Positions 36,552 through 46,388 of a stretch of 64,000 nucleotides of DNA are shown piece after piece. The notes under the pieces are model-generated. The model did no database searches and had not been told where the DNA came from. It saw only the letters and a list, made by a program, of their open reading frames with translations. The stretch spans positions 248,001 to 312,000 of the forward strand of contig CAVRXM010000003.1 in the NCBI GenBank assembly GCA_963725085.1, written 5' to 3'. Both the position numbers and the translations under genes were made by a program. Position 1 is the stretch's first letter. Each line of letters begins with the position of its first letter. Source of the stretch: VRUE01 sp963725085. Its GTDB lineage: Bacteria; Actinomycetota; Thermoleophilia; Solirubrobacterales; 70-9.

Positions 36552-37832
36552 TCAGCCGGCCTGCGGGACCGGGCCGGCGGGCGCTTCGAGCGAGTCGGCG
36601 GGGGCGTCCTCGCGACGCGAGAGCGCCAGGCAGGGAATCGCCAGGGTCGAGATCGCGGCGGCGAGCAGGTAGGACGGGCCGTAGCCCCACGCATCGGCGG
36701 CGCGGCCGAGGACCGGCTGGGCCCAGACGCCCCCGGTCGAGGACATCATCGAGTCGAACGAGAGGATCGTCGCCCGCTGGCGCGAGGGGATCAGGCCGTT
36801 GATGTAGGACTGCCTGATCGGCGTCGTCGCCGCGAACACCAGCGCCCAGACGACGATCAGGCCGAGCACCGCCCAGAAGCTTCGGGCGACCCCGATCAGG
36901 CCAAGCGCGAGGACGCCGAGCGCCGCGGTCACGATCAGCGCCGAGGTGCGGCGCGCGAAGCGGCGGCGGATCCGCGGCGCGGCGATCCCGCCGACGATCT
37001 GGGCGCCGGCGACGATCGCCGCCACCAGGCCGGCGATCTGGTAGGCGTGGGGGTCGCCGTAGAGTTCGAGCAGATAGGGCTGGAGCGCGTAGAAGGCGTA
37101 GATGCCGACGCCGCCCGTCAGCAGAACCTCGACCATCAGCCACTTGACCGCCGGGATCCGCCACCCGTACTCGATCGAGTCGGAGGCGATCCTCCGCATC
37201 TCGGCCAGCGGGCGTCCCCCCTTCTCGGGGGTGAAGCCGACGTCGTGCATGACCCGGAACGCGACTCCGAACATCACGATCAGAACCGCGCCGCGGAGCA
37301 CGAACGGGACTCCGAGGCTGGTCTGCTCGGCGATCAGCCCGCCGGCGACCGAGCCGGTCAGCATCCCGGCGCCGGTGACGATCTGCCCACGTCCGAACAC
37401 GGTCTCCATCTGCCCTTCGAAGCCGGTCGCGGTCAGCGCGTCGACGAGCCAGGCTTCGACCGCGCCCGAGAAGAAGGTGAAGCCGAGGCCGAGCAGCATC
37501 GAGGCGATCGCCCACTCCCAGAACGGGGCATGGACCTGCCAGAGGAGGACGTAGAAGAAGGTCGAGGCGGTCAGGGTCACGGTGCCGAGCAGGTACGACT
37601 CCCGGCGCCCGACGGTGTCGGCGACGATCCCGGTCGGGACCTCGAACAGGACCATCCCGGCGGTGAAGAAAGCATTCGCGGCGAACGCCTCGAGGTTCGA
37701 GAGGCCGGCGTCGAGGAGGAAGATCGTGTTGATCCCCCAGATCAGCGACGCCGCGAGCGTGTTCCCCAGCGTCAGGGTCAGGTAGACGCGTTCGATCGAG
37801 CGCGGAGTCGGCAGCCCGCTCCCCTCAGCCAT
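36552..37832 (-). CDS. MFS transporter
   Basis: A major-facilitator protein of about 426 residues with 12 predicted helices, intact. The loop 2-3 signature appears as VPTGIVADTVGRRESYL, and a second cytoplasmic basic loop as IAAPRIRRRFARRTSALI. The ATG at 37832 overlaps the lipoprotein stop (37825-37827), implying coupling; an ATG at 37847 is also possible. Closest in style to drug-efflux-type permeases with SFDSMMSSTGGVWAQPVLG, but the substrate is not deducible. It is followed by the micro-ORF unit on the same strand. Confidence 0.87.
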   Translation of the reverse strand: MAEGSGLPTPRSIERVYLTLTLGNTLAASLIWGINTIFLLDAGLSNLEAFAANAFFTAGMVLFEVPTGIVADTVGRRESYLLGTVTLTASTFFYVLLWQVHAPFWEWAIASMLLGLGFTFFSGAVEAWLVDALTATGFEGQMETVFGRGQIVTGAGMLTGSVAGGLIAEQTSLGVPFVLRGAVLIVMFGVAFRVMHDVGFTPEKGGRPLAEMRRIASDSIEYGWRIPAVKWLMVEVLLTGGVGIYAFYALQPYLLELYGDPHAYQIAGLVAAIVAGAQIVGGIAAPRIRRRFARRTSALIVTAALGVLALGLIGVARSFWAVLGLIVVWALVFAATTPIRQSYINGLIPSRQRATILSFDSMMSSTGGVWAQPVLGRAADAWGYGPSYLLAAAISTLAIPCLALSRREDAPADSLEAPAGPVPQAG

Positions 37833-38259
37833 CCCGACCCGCCACATGGAGCTCGACCGCGTGGATCTGGCTCTGCCCGTAGGAGCCGGTCTGGACCGGG
37901 CCGGCGGCGCTGATCAGGTCCCCCGGGCCCGGCAGCGGGTGCGGGCGCAGGCCGCGGCGGACGTCGATCGCGGTCAGCCCGGGGAGGGTGATGCCCTGGG
38001 CGTCGACGATCACGAAGTGGGCGTCGCCGTCGCCGTCGGGATCGACCCGCTCGACGTAGGTGATCCGGCCGCGGGCCGAGCGGCAGCCGGCGAGGCCGGC
38101 GGGGCAGGCCGAGGGCTGGACAGTCTCGCGACGGGCCGCCGGCTCGCGCGGTGCGGCGGATTCCGTCGAGGCCTCGCCGCCGCCGCAGCCCGAGATCGCA
38201 GCGAGCGTCGCGGTTCCGGCGATCAGCGGGACGAGCGCCCGTTTGGCGGTGGTGCGCAT
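37825..38259 (-). CDS. Putative lipoprotein
   Basis: A 144-residue protein with a lipoprotein signal: basic start, hydrophobic core ALVPLIAGTATLA and lipobox AISGC, then a low-complexity Gly/Ser/Pro/Ala linker. The mature domain begins with two Cys (SACPAGLAGCRSARG) and has strand-like VDPDGDGDAHFVIVDAQG followed by GPGDLISAAGPVQTG, reminiscent of a small OB-like fold. Function is unknown. It is coupled with the MFS transporter downstream. Confidence 0.75.
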   Translation of the reverse strand: MRTTAKRALVPLIAGTATLAAISGCGGGEASTESAAPREPAARRETVQPSACPAGLAGCRSARGRITYVERVDPDGDGDAHFVIVDAQGITLPGLTAIDVRRGLRPHPLPGPGDLISAAGPVQTGSYGQSQIHAVELHVAGRDG

Positions 38260-38304
38260 GGGACGACGATACGGACCGCGGGGTCTGGCGCCGGAGAGCC
38301 GGCC

Positions 38305-39318
38305 TCAGCCGGCGGCGACGATGCTGCGCGCGGTGTCGACGACCGAGTCGCGGCTCGAGCGGGGCGACCAGCCGAGGACGGTGCGGGCCTTCTCGCTCGA
38401 GTACTGCACCTTGCGCCCGAGCTGGCCGACGACGCCGCGGATCGCGGGGTCGAACAGGGCCATCGCCCTGACCAGCAGGCTCGGCACCGACCTGCTCGGG
38501 ACCTTCGCCGCGTCAGCGCCGAGCTCCTCGCGCAGCGCCGCGGCGACCTCGGCCATCCACATGAATTCGTCGGTGGCGATGAACCGCTCGCCTCCCGCCT
38601 CGGGGGCGACCATCGCCCTGATCTCGAGGTCGGCGACGTCGCGGACGTCGACGAAGCTGAACCCGATCTTCGGCACGCCGGGCATCCCGTTCAGCAGCCG
38701 TTCGATCGCCTGCAGCGAGAACGAGCGGTCCTCGCTGAGGACGGGGCCGGAGATCGCCCCCGGGTTGACTACGGCGACCCGGCTCTCGGCGCCCTCCTCG
38801 CGGGCGAGGTCCCAGGCGGCGCGCTCGGCGATCGTCTTCGAGCGCACATAGGGCGAGAGCTCGTCGTTGGCGAGGTCGGTCCAGTCCTCCTCGGTCCGCC
38901 TCTCGGCGAGCGGTTTCCCGCTCGCCGCGACCGCCGCGACCGAGGAGGTGATGACGATCCGCTCGACGCCGCTCGCGAGGCTCGCGCGGAGGACCCTCAG
39001 CGTCCCGTCGCGGGCGGGGACGATCAGCTCGTCGGGGTCCTTGGGCTGGGCGGGCGGAAACGGCGAGGCGACGTGGAGGACGTGGTCACAGCCCTCGACC
39101 GCCTCGGCCCAGCCGTCGTCGCCGAGCAGGTCGGCGGCGAAGAACGAGAGCCGGTCGCCGGGGTCGACCTCGGGGGCGATCGCGGCGCGCACCTGCGGCT
39201 CGCGGTCGAGGTCGCGGACGGTGGTGCGGACCCGGTGGCCGCGCCGAAGCAGCTCGATCACGCACCAGCTGCCGAGGAACCCCGATCCTCCGGTGACGAG
39301 CACCGTCCTCTCCGCCAT
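38305..39318 (-). CDS. NAD(P)-dependent epimerase/dihydroflavonol-reductase-like protein
   Basis: A 337-residue extended SDR, intact. It has the cofactor motif VLVTGGSGFLGSW, TTVRDLDREPQ with the NADPH-contacting Arg, ITSSVAAVA, and catalytic YVRSK. The specificity region LNGMPGVPKIGFSFVDVRDVAD is like that of DFR/cinnamoyl-CoA reductase-type enzymes. The ATG at 39318 is chosen because it places the cofactor motif at residue ~6. Substrate unknown, probably an aldehyde or ketone. It stands alone between the lipoprotein (45-base gap) and a divergent RTX gene. Confidence 0.87.
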   Translation of the reverse strand: MAERTVLVTGGSGFLGSWCVIELLRRGHRVRTTVRDLDREPQVRAAIAPEVDPGDRLSFFAADLLGDDGWAEAVEGCDHVLHVASPFPPAQPKDPDELIVPARDGTLRVLRASLASGVERIVITSSVAAVAASGKPLAERRTEEDWTDLANDELSPYVRSKTIAERAAWDLAREEGAESRVAVVNPGAISGPVLSEDRSFSLQAIERLLNGMPGVPKIGFSFVDVRDVADLEIRAMVAPEAGGERFIATDEFMWMAEVAAALREELGADAAKVPSRSVPSLLVRAMALFDPAIRGVVGQLGRKVQYSSEKARTVLGWSPRSSRDSVVDTARSIVAAG

Positions 39319-39377
39319 CGGCGGGAGGCTATCTGCTGACGTTGCCAATGGGTCGAAGGGGCGCTACCTTCACACCT

Positions 39378-40166
39378 GTGAGGCGATTGGTTCACGCCGT
39401 TGTAGCGGTCGTATTGCTCGTCCTGCTCCAGGCCGCGGCCGCGGCGGCGGCCCCGACGACGCTGAACCGGGGCCTCGTCGACAGCCTCAGAGCAACCACG
39501 GATTCGACCGTCAACCACATCGTCGTCACCTACGGCGTGTCGAAATCCAACCCCGGCGGGGGGCCGCCGTTCTGGGGCGACTACATCTCCGACACGGCCG
39601 GGATCAACAACATCACCAACCCCGAGGACGCCTGCCTGACCGAAGACGCGACGCACGACTTCTGCCCCGACGGCACCTCGGCCGGGGAACCGGGAGCGGG
39701 CAACGACATCGTCGCCAACCTGCGCGGTGGCGACGACACCTTCACCGCGACCGACTCGCTCAGCAGCATCGAAGTCAAAGGCGGCGACGGCGACGACGTG
39801 CTGCGGGGCGGCGCCAAGGCGACCCGCAGCCCCGGTTACGGAACCCCGCCGGAAACCAGTTACAACTCCGATTACCTCTACGGGCAGAAGGGCAACGACC
39901 ACCTGATCGGCGATCTCGGCGGCGACTTCCTCACCGGCGGCGGCGGCGACGACGTCCTCGATGGCGGCCCGAAGGCGCCGGACGAAACACACCCCTCCCC
40001 CACAGACGACAGCTTCGAAGCCGGCGCGGGGGACGACCTGATCCTCGCCGCCGACCACGACAAGGACAACCGGATCGATTGCGGCCCCGGGAAGCACGAC
40101 GTCGCCGTGATCGACAGGATCGACCCGAAGCCGAAGGGCTGCGAGAAGGTCAGGGTGAAGAAATAG
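39378..40166 (+). CDS. Exported RTX calcium-binding protein
   Basis: About 262 residues. A signal peptide (LVHAVVAVVLLVLLQAAAAAAA) shows Sec export rather than type I secretion. RTX-like nonapeptides follow: GAGNDIVANLRGGDDTF, GGDGDDVLRGG, QKGNDHLIGDLGGDFLTGGGGDD. It ends with a Cys-bounded cap (DCGPGKHDVAV, GCEKVRV) shared in pattern with the RTX gene at 41171. GTG at 39378 is preceded by TACCTT 7 bases upstream. Calcium-induced folding outside the cell is the family expectation. It overlaps the convergent GNAT gene by 17 bases. Confidence 0.83.
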   Translation: MRRLVHAVVAVVLLVLLQAAAAAAAPTTLNRGLVDSLRATTDSTVNHIVVTYGVSKSNPGGGPPFWGDYISDTAGINNITNPEDACLTEDATHDFCPDGTSAGEPGAGNDIVANLRGGDDTFTATDSLSSIEVKGGDGDDVLRGGAKATRSPGYGTPPETSYNSDYLYGQKGNDHLIGDLGGDFLTGGGGDDVLDGGPKAPDETHPSPTDDSFEAGAGDDLILAADHDKDNRIDCGPGKHDVAVIDRIDPKPKGCEKVRVKK

Positions 40167-40656
40167 GCGGCGCCTCCGCGGCCACCTGCCGCAGGCGCTC
40201 GCCGTCGAGCCGCATCGTCTGCCAGTCGCTCATCCGGGTGGCGCCGAGGCCCTCGTAGAACTCGATCGCCGGCTGGTTCCACTCGAGGACGACCCAGTCG
40301 AGTCGCTCGTAGCCGCGCTCGGCGGCGACCGCCGCCACCGTGGCCAGGAGAGCCTTCCCGATTCCGTCCCCGCGCCACCGAGGGCGGACGAAGATGTCCT
40401 CGCACCAGATTCCCGGCAGGCAGAGGAAGGTCGAGAAGGTCGTGAAGTGGATCGCGTAGCCGACGGCCTCGCCCTCGACCTCGGCGATCAGAGCCTCGGC
40501 GGCGCCGAGCTCGAACAGCGACCGCTCGAGCCGGTCGGTGTCGCCGACGACCTCGTCGGCGAGCCGCTCGTACGCTGCGAGCTCGCGGATCATCTCCAGC
40601 AGCTCGGCGACGTCGCCGCGCTCCGCCCGCCGGATCGAGTAGCCCTCGCTCGCCAT
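40150..40656 (-). CDS. GNAT acetyltransferase, diamine/SSAT-like
   Basis: A 168-residue GNAT protein with SIRRAERGDVAELLEMIRELAAYE at the start and the acetyl-CoA loop RPRWRGDGIGKALL, then WVVLEWNQPAIEFYEGLGA. The combination of FSTFLCLPGIWCEDIFV with that ending is typical of spermidine/diamine N-acetyltransferase-like members. It would transfer an acetyl group to a primary amine. The ATG at 40656 is used rather than an upstream GTG because it gives the standard N-terminus. It stands alone. Confidence 0.87.
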   Translation of the reverse strand: MASEGYSIRRAERGDVAELLEMIRELAAYERLADEVVGDTDRLERSLFELGAAEALIAEVEGEAVGYAIHFTTFSTFLCLPGIWCEDIFVRPRWRGDGIGKALLATVAAVAAERGYERLDWVVLEWNQPAIEFYEGLGATRMSDWQTMRLDGERLRQVAAEAPPISSP

Positions 40657-40675
40657 CACTGGGACACTAACCACG

Positions 40676-41059
40676 ATGCCGCCGCTGTTCGAAGACCGGA
40701 CACGGGAGGCGCGGATCGTCCTCGCGATCGTCGTCCCCCTGCTGTTCGGAGCCGTGGCCGGGGTCTTCCTCGGAATCTCGGCCGCCGTCTACTGGGTCCT
40801 CGCCGGGCTGGCGGCGATCGGCGGCATCCTCGCCGGCCTCGAGCACCCGGACCCCGGCGGCGGCGCCAGGCGCGTTTTCGTCGGCGGGGCGCTGTTCGGG
40901 CTCGGGATCCTGATCGGCCACGCGATCGCCGGGACCGACGCGAAGGTCTCGATCGGCGGCTTCCCGCCCCTGCTGATCCTGATCGACGCCATCATCGGCG
41001 CGGTCCTCGGCGCGATCGGCGGCGCGATTTCCCGTTCGCGCAGGGCCCGCGCGGCCTGA
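40676..41059 (+). CDS. Small four-helix membrane protein, unknown
   Basis: A 127-residue protein with hydrophobic segments at ~15-35, 38-53, 66-84 and 95-118, and a basic C-terminus (ISRSRRARAA). It starts 19 bases from the divergent GNAT start. No family is recognised. The last helix GAVLGAIGGAI is glycine-rich, suggesting tight helix packing. Confidence 0.7.
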   Translation: MPPLFEDRTREARIVLAIVVPLLFGAVAGVFLGISAAVYWVLAGLAAIGGILAGLEHPDPGGGARRVFVGGALFGLGILIGHAIAGTDAKVSIGGFPPLLILIDAIIGAVLGAIGGAISRSRRARAA

Positions 41060-41170
41060 CAGGCGGCTTGCAACAAGGTCGAAGGGCCTGGACCGCGTAA
41101 GAAGTATTAGGTATAACGCTGCCCTTCTTTTGATTATCGGCCACCCGACCGATCAGACCTGGGAGGAAAA
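41060..41170 (+). promoter_or_regulatory. A/T-richer intergenic upstream of RTX gene
   Basis: This 111-base gap is noticeably A/T-richer around 41096-41140 (AAGTATTAGGTATAACG, CTTCTTTTGATTATCGG), unusual here, and probably holds the promoter. GGGAGG is 6 bases before the TTG at 41171, so this gene is SD-led. I cannot pick one -10/-35 pair with confidence. Confidence 0.45.
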
Positions 41171-42026
41171 TTGAGAAGCAGGCGCATAACGACGGTGCTC
41201 GCGGCGGCGGTGCTCGCGGCGGGGTTCAGCGCGACGGCGGCGTACGCGGCGACGATCATCGGCGACGACACCATGGAGACGCTGACGGGCACCCCCGGCA
41301 ACGACAACATGGAAGCCAAGGGCGGCGACGACACCGTCAATGCGCTGAGCGGGGACGACATGGTGAACGCCGGCACCGGCAACGACCGGGTCGACGCCGG
41401 CGACGGCAACAACACCGTCGAAGGCGGCCCCGACAACGACTCGATCGCCGCCGCGGGCGGCAACGACACGATCAACGGCGGCGAAGGCAACGACGTCGTC
41501 AACGCCGGCGACGGCGACAACAACGTCGACGGCGGCCCGGGCGACGACCAGATCGAATCCGGGATCGGGTTCGACGGCCTGACCGGAGGCGAAGGAAACG
41601 ACATCCTCGTCGCGGGTGTGAACGGCGACGGCCTGATGGGCCAGGCCGGCAACGACACCCTCCTCGGCCAGGAAGGCGACGACAAGATGTGGGGCGGCGA
41701 AGGCGACGACAACCTCCGCGGCGCCGCCGACAACGACTTTCATCTGGGGCGGCGCCGGCGCCGACGTGCTCTTCGGCGGGCCGGGCAACGACCACATCAG
41801 CGCCCTCGCCGCGATCGACACGCAGCTCCCGGGCGGAGACGTCGTCAAGGCGGGCCGCGGCAACGACGTCGTCCGCGTCCGCGATGGAGAGACGGACGAA
41901 GTCCTCTGCGGGCCCGGCAAGGACGTCGTCTACGCCGATGACGAGGACAAGGTCAACCCGAGCTGCGAGCTCGCCAAGCGCGGCGTTCCCACTCCGGGCG
42001 CCGACGCACACGAGGTCAGTCACTAA
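41171..42026 (+). CDS. Exported RTX calcium-binding protein
   Basis: About 285 residues. A signal peptide (TTVLAAAVLAAGFSATAAYAA) is followed by about 15 RTX-type repeats (GGDDTVN, AGTGNDRVDAGDGNN, GGEGNDVVNAGDGDN, and so on). The cap VLCGPGKDVVYADDEDKVNPSC has two Cys. The TTG start has GGGAGGAAAA upstream. The frame changes near 41740. The repeats should form a calcium-loaded beta-roll; the role is probably surface or matrix. Ten bases separate it from the aldehyde dehydrogenase gene, which has its own -10-like TAACCT. Confidence 0.85.
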
Positions 42027-42035
42027 CCTGGCCGT

Positions 42036-43516
42036 GTGCCCCACCCGACGCAGCTGCTGATCGGCGGCCGGCCGCTCGACGGCGAGGGGCAGTCGGCCGA
42101 GGTCGAGAACCCGTTCACGACCGAGGCGATCGTCGAGATGCGGTTCGCCTCGGGCGAGCAGGTCGACGCCGCGGTCTCGGCGGCGCGCGAGGCGTGGCCC
42201 GGCTGGGCCGGGACCAGCGCCGGAGAGCGATGCGAGATGCTGCACGAGGTCGCGCGGCGGCTGCGCGAGAGCGCCGAGGACCTGGCGCGGACGATGACGG
42301 CCGAGGGCGGCAAGCCGCTGGTCGAGAACCGCGACGAGCTCGACTGGACCGCGGCGGCCTTCGACTACTACGCCGAGATCGGCCGCGACCACGCCGGCCG
42401 GGTGATCCCGCCGATCGAGACGACGCAGCTGGCGCTCGTGGTCAAGGACCCGCTCGGGGTCGTCGGCTGCATCGTCCCCTGGAACTACCCGCTCCTACTG
42501 CTCGCCTGGAAGGTCGCCCCGGCGCTGGCGGCCGGCAACTGCGTCGTCTGCAAGCCCTCCGAGCTGACGCCGCTCTCGACCCTGATGCTGGCCGGGCCCT
42601 TCGAGCACCTGCCGCGCGGGCGTCGTCAACCTGATCGCCGGCGCCGGCGACGTCGGCGAAGCGCTCGCCTCCCACCCCGGCGTCGACTGCATCGCCTTCA
42701 CAGGGTCGGTCGCGACCGGGAAGAAGGTCGCCGCCGCCTGCACCGGGCGGATGGCGCGGATGAACCTCGAGATGGGCGGCAAGGACGCCTTCATCGTCTG
42801 CGCCGACGTCGCCCCCAAGCTCGAGGTCGCCGCCCGCGGCGGCGCCTGGGCGGCGTTCCTCAACGCCGGCCAGGTCTGCACCTCGGCCGAGCGCTTCTAC
42901 GTCGTCGACGAGGTCTTCGACGAGTACGTCGAGGCATTCGTCGAGCACACCCGCGGCCTCGTCCTCGGCGACCCGTTCGAGGTCGCAACCGACATCGGGC
43001 CGATGGTCTCCGACCCGCAGCGGGCGAAGGTGATCGCCCAGCTCGAGGCGGCGACCGCGGCCGGCGCCGAGGTCCTCGTCGGCGGCGACGACGGCGGCCA
43101 GGAGCGCGGCCACTTCCTCTCCCCCGCCGTGGTCGTCGGGGCGGAGCCGGACTCGGCCCTGCTGCGCGAGGAGACCTTCGGCCCGGTCGCGCCGATCGTC
43201 AGGGTCGCCTCGCTCGACGAGGCGATCGAGCTGGCGAACGGGACCGAGTTCGGCCTCGGCGCCAACGTCTACACCGGCGACCTCGAGAACGCGGTCCGGT
43301 GCATGCGCGAGCTGCGGGCGGGAACGGTCTGGATCAACGACCCGCTGACCGACAACGACGCCGGCCCGTTCGGCGGCTTCAAGCAGTCAGGGCTCGGCCG
43401 CGAGCTCGGGCCGCGAGGGGCTCGAGGCCTTCCAGGAGACCAAGCACGTCCACATGGAGACGCGGATCGAGCGCAAGGAATGGTGGTACCCCTACCGCGA
43501 GTACGGGGCCGAGTAG
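42036..43516 (+). CDS. NAD(P)-dependent aldehyde dehydrogenase
   Basis: About 493 residues, betaine/aminobutyraldehyde-dehydrogenase-like. It has the oxyanion Asn in VPWNYPLLL, cofactor motif FTGSVATGKKVA, general-base Glu in LEMGGKDAFIV, nucleophile Cys in NAGQVCTSAER, and the C-terminal GPFGGFKQSGLGRELG. Frames change near 42617 and 43414; it ends VHMETRIERKEWWYPYR. GTG start with TAACCT 6 bases before. It oxidises an aldehyde to an acid; the exact substrate is not readable. The 3' end overlaps the annotated tail of the convergent PAP2 gene. Confidence 0.92.
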
Positions 43517-44456
43517 GCCGACCCCCGGCGGCGATTCCCACCAGCCCCAGGCCGCCATCACGGCCCCGGCGTAGAGCCAGCCGAGCAGGACGTCGAAGAA
43601 GTAGTGCTCGCCGGTGGCGATCAGGGTCAGGCCCATCGCCAGCGGGTAGAGGGCGAGCAGCGGACGCAGCGGCGGCCGGACCCGCCGCCAGAGGAACATC
43701 GCCACCAGCGCCGTGAAGCGCGGAGTGCAGAGAGGGGACCGCGGCGACGAGGTTGACGCTCGCCTGGCCCTTCGAGAACAGTCCCGCGGTCCCGACCCCG
43801 AGCACCTGCCAGCCTTCGGCGGTGGTCCGGTGGACGCCTTCGAGCAGGCCCATTTCGGCCGCCATCCAGGGCGGCGCCGCCGGGAACAGGATGTAGGTGG
43901 CGAGGCCGGCGAGGGCGAGGGTCACGAGCCGCCTGGTGAAGGCGAGGAAGGCGGGCCGCTCGCGCGCCCAGAGGTAGCCGGCGAGGACGAAGGGGACGAT
44001 GAAGTAGGAGGTGTAGACGAGGGTGAAGGCGACGTCCCAGGGGCCGACGACGCCCGGATCGTGGAGCCGCGCCTGGAGCCACTCGGTCGGCGTCTGGCCG
44101 AAGAAGACGAAGCGGTCGAACGTCGATCATCGGGTGGACGTGGGCGTCGATCCCGAACGAGTCCGCCGCCCCGCGGCTGAAGTCGTAGGCGAGCAGCATG
44201 GCGACGATCGGCAGCCAGTCGAGGACCAGCTGCAGGATCTGGCGCGGGTCGCGGCCGATCGAGACGCAGACGAGCGCGCCGCAGACCCAGGCGATGACCA
44301 GCTCGCGCTGGACCGGGATCCCGTAGGTCGCGCTCCAGGCGACCAACACGAGCAGGTAGAGGCCAGCGCGCAGCGCCTGACCAGCCGCCCAGCGCGGAAG
44401 CCGGAGACCGTGCGGCGCGCTCGACGGCGAATCTCTGCGAATTCGGTCGTGCTCAC
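43379..44456 (-). CDS. PAP2-superfamily membrane phosphatase / IPC-synthase-like
   Basis: About 330 residues with six or more helices. The PAP2 motifs are present in the Aur1/IPC-synthase arrangement: FPAAPPWMA, then VAAVPSLHSAL (Ser-Leu-His) and GEHYFFDVLLGW (His and Asp of the active site). It would act on a lipid phosphate or transfer a phospho-headgroup. Frames change near 44383, 44122 and 43730. GTG at 44456 gives MSTTEFAEIRRRARR. The 3' end is uncertain: the open frame runs 138 bases into the aldehyde dehydrogenase, and the true stop is probably earlier. Confidence 0.78.
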
Positions 44457-44482
44457 ATGTGAAACGTATGTGAACACCGGCG

Positions 44483-45600
44483 TCAGAACCCGCCTCGTCG
44501 GCGCGTCCGGCGGCGATGTCGGCCGCTGATCCTCACCACGGCCGAGGTCAGCGGCGCCCCGAGGATCAGCCCGATCGTCCCGAACAGGGCCCCGGCCGCG
44601 ATCGTGACGATCAGGACCGCGAGCGGGTGGAGCCCGAGCGCGGCCCCGTAGGCGACCGGCTGGACCAGCTGCTGGAAGATCCCGTTGGCGAGCAGGACAC
44701 CACCGCAAGGGCCACCGCCGCCTCGGGGCCGTGACCCGCCGAGCGCGATCAGGACCGCGAAGGCGCCGGCGACCCAGGCGCCGAGGTAGGGAATGTAGCC
44801 GCCGAGGAAGGTGACGACCGCGATCGTCCCCGCGAGCGGCACCCCGAGGATCAGCGGCTCCGACGCCCACGATCGACGCGCTCCAGGCGGCGACGATCGT
44901 GACCCCGAGGAAGTACCCCCGCAGCGAGCTCGCGATCCTTCCCAGCATCGCGTGGGCGAGCGGCACCGGGAGGCCGACGTGGCGCTCGACCCAGCCGCCG
45001 ATCGTCGGCGAGTCCTTGAGCAGGAAGAAGAGGCTGAGGGCGGTGAAGGAGAGGAAGACGGCGAGCGAGGCGAGCCGGTCGATCCCGGCGGTGAGCCCGG
45101 TCAGCATCGCCTCGACGGCGTTGCTGACCGAGGAGTGGCGTGGTCCTTGGCGTCGTGCGGCGCTGCCTTCGCCGACACCGAGGTCCTTGGCCCAGCCTTC
45201 GAACTTGTCGGCGGCGTCGCGGAGGTTGGCCCTGAGCGCGTCCGCCTCGGTGCTGATGCCCTTCAGGACCAGGAACCCGGCGAGGGCGGCGATCCCGACG
45301 ATGAAGAGGAAGACGATCACGGTTCCGACCGCGCGCGGCACCCGCGCTGCGATCAGAAGGTCGACCGCCGGCCCGAAGACGGCGGCGATGATTCCGGCGG
45401 TGATCACCGGCAGGACGATCGTCTGGGTCAGCGCCAGCAGCCAGACGAGCCCGACCAGGGCGGCCGCGACCCCGAACAGAAGCCAGCAGGCGATCCCGAG
45501 GTTCCGCAGCCACTGCGGGCGCCTGGAACAGGCCGCTGATCTCACCCGGCGCGACCGCGATCTGCTCGCCCTCGGGCGTCCTTCGTTTCACGATCATCAA
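44483..45600 (-). CDS. AI-2E family transporter-like membrane protein
   Basis: About 370 residues of the AI-2E/PerM (UPF0118) family with seven to eight helices: TIVLPVITAGIIAAVFGPAVD, LFFLLKDSPTIG, LAGTIAVVTFLGGYIPYLGAW, QQLVQPVAYGAALGLHPLAV and LFGTIGLILGAPLTS. Frames change near 45522, 44870, and twice near 44735/44700, where the second pair restores the frame. Despite the name, family members include Na+/H+ antiporters and putative metabolite exporters, so signal export is not implied. It is divergent from the MBL-fold gene (11 bases) and 26 bases before the PAP2 gene. Confidence 0.85.
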
Positions 45601-45611
45601 GATATGCGTCG

Positions 45612-46388
45612 ATGCGGACCAGATCGGATGCGAATCGGGTCACCTACGTCGGGCACGCGACGGTGCTGATCGAGCTCGGACGGGATGCGCCTCCTGACCG
45701 ACCCGGTGCTGCGCTCGAGGCTCGTCCACCTCCGCCGCCACGGTCGCGGCCCACGACGAGAGCTCGGCGTCCGAGCTCGACGCGGTCCTGATCTCCCACC
45801 TCCACCACGACCACGTCGACGTGCCGTCGCTGCGCGGCCTCGGCCGCGAGACGCCGATCCTGGCTCCGCCCGGATCCGCCAACTTCCTCCGGCGCCGCGG
45901 GTTCCCGTCCGTCACCGAGCTGGCGCCGGGGGAGTCGCACACGATCGATGGGGTCGAGATCACCGCGGTCGAGGCCGAGCATCCCGGCGGCCGGGCTGCC
46001 TGGCGCTCGGTCGGCTCGGAGGCGATCGGGTTCGTGCATCTCCGGGACGCGGCGGGCCTACTTCGCCGGCGACACCGACCTCTTCGAGGGGATGGCGGAC
46101 CTGGCGGGCGACCTCGACCTCGCGCTGCTGCCGGTCTGGGGCTGGGGCCCGACCCTCGGCTCGGGCCACCTCGACCCGGAGCGGGCCGCGCGCGCGGCGG
46201 CGTTGCTCTCGCCCCGGATCGCCGTCCCGATCCACTGGGGAACCCTGTTCCCGGTCGGGCTCTCCCGGATCGGGCGCCGCCACCTGATCGCCCCGCCGCG
46301 CGAGTTCGAGCGGCGCTGCGCGGAGCTGGCGCCTCAGGTCGAGGTCCGCGTGCTCGACCCCGGCGAGGCGACCTCGCTGTCGGCGTAG
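45612..46388 (+). CDS. MBL-fold metal-dependent hydrolase
   Basis: About 258 residues, UlaG-like/beta-lactamase fold. The zinc-binding motif is SHLHHDHVDVPSL, with later ligands at VEAEHPGGRA, YFAGDTDLFEG and VPIHWGTLFP. The start VTYVGHATVLIEL is typical. Frames change near 45683, 45745 and 46055. The ATG at 45612 is used. Substrates in this clade range from lactones to phosphodiesters. Its 3' end overlaps the convergent phosphodiesterase gene by about 55 bases. Confidence 0.86.

Noticed and set aside
36433..37515. 360-codon minus-strand frame ending in the micro-ORF 1 sequence
   Set aside because: Most of it is an Arg-rich shadow of the MFS gene; only the last 14 codons have their own SD and start.
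44483..45600. Quorum-signal (AI-2) export
   Set aside because: The AI-2E family name is historical; no luxS or lsr genes are visible and family functions are diverse.
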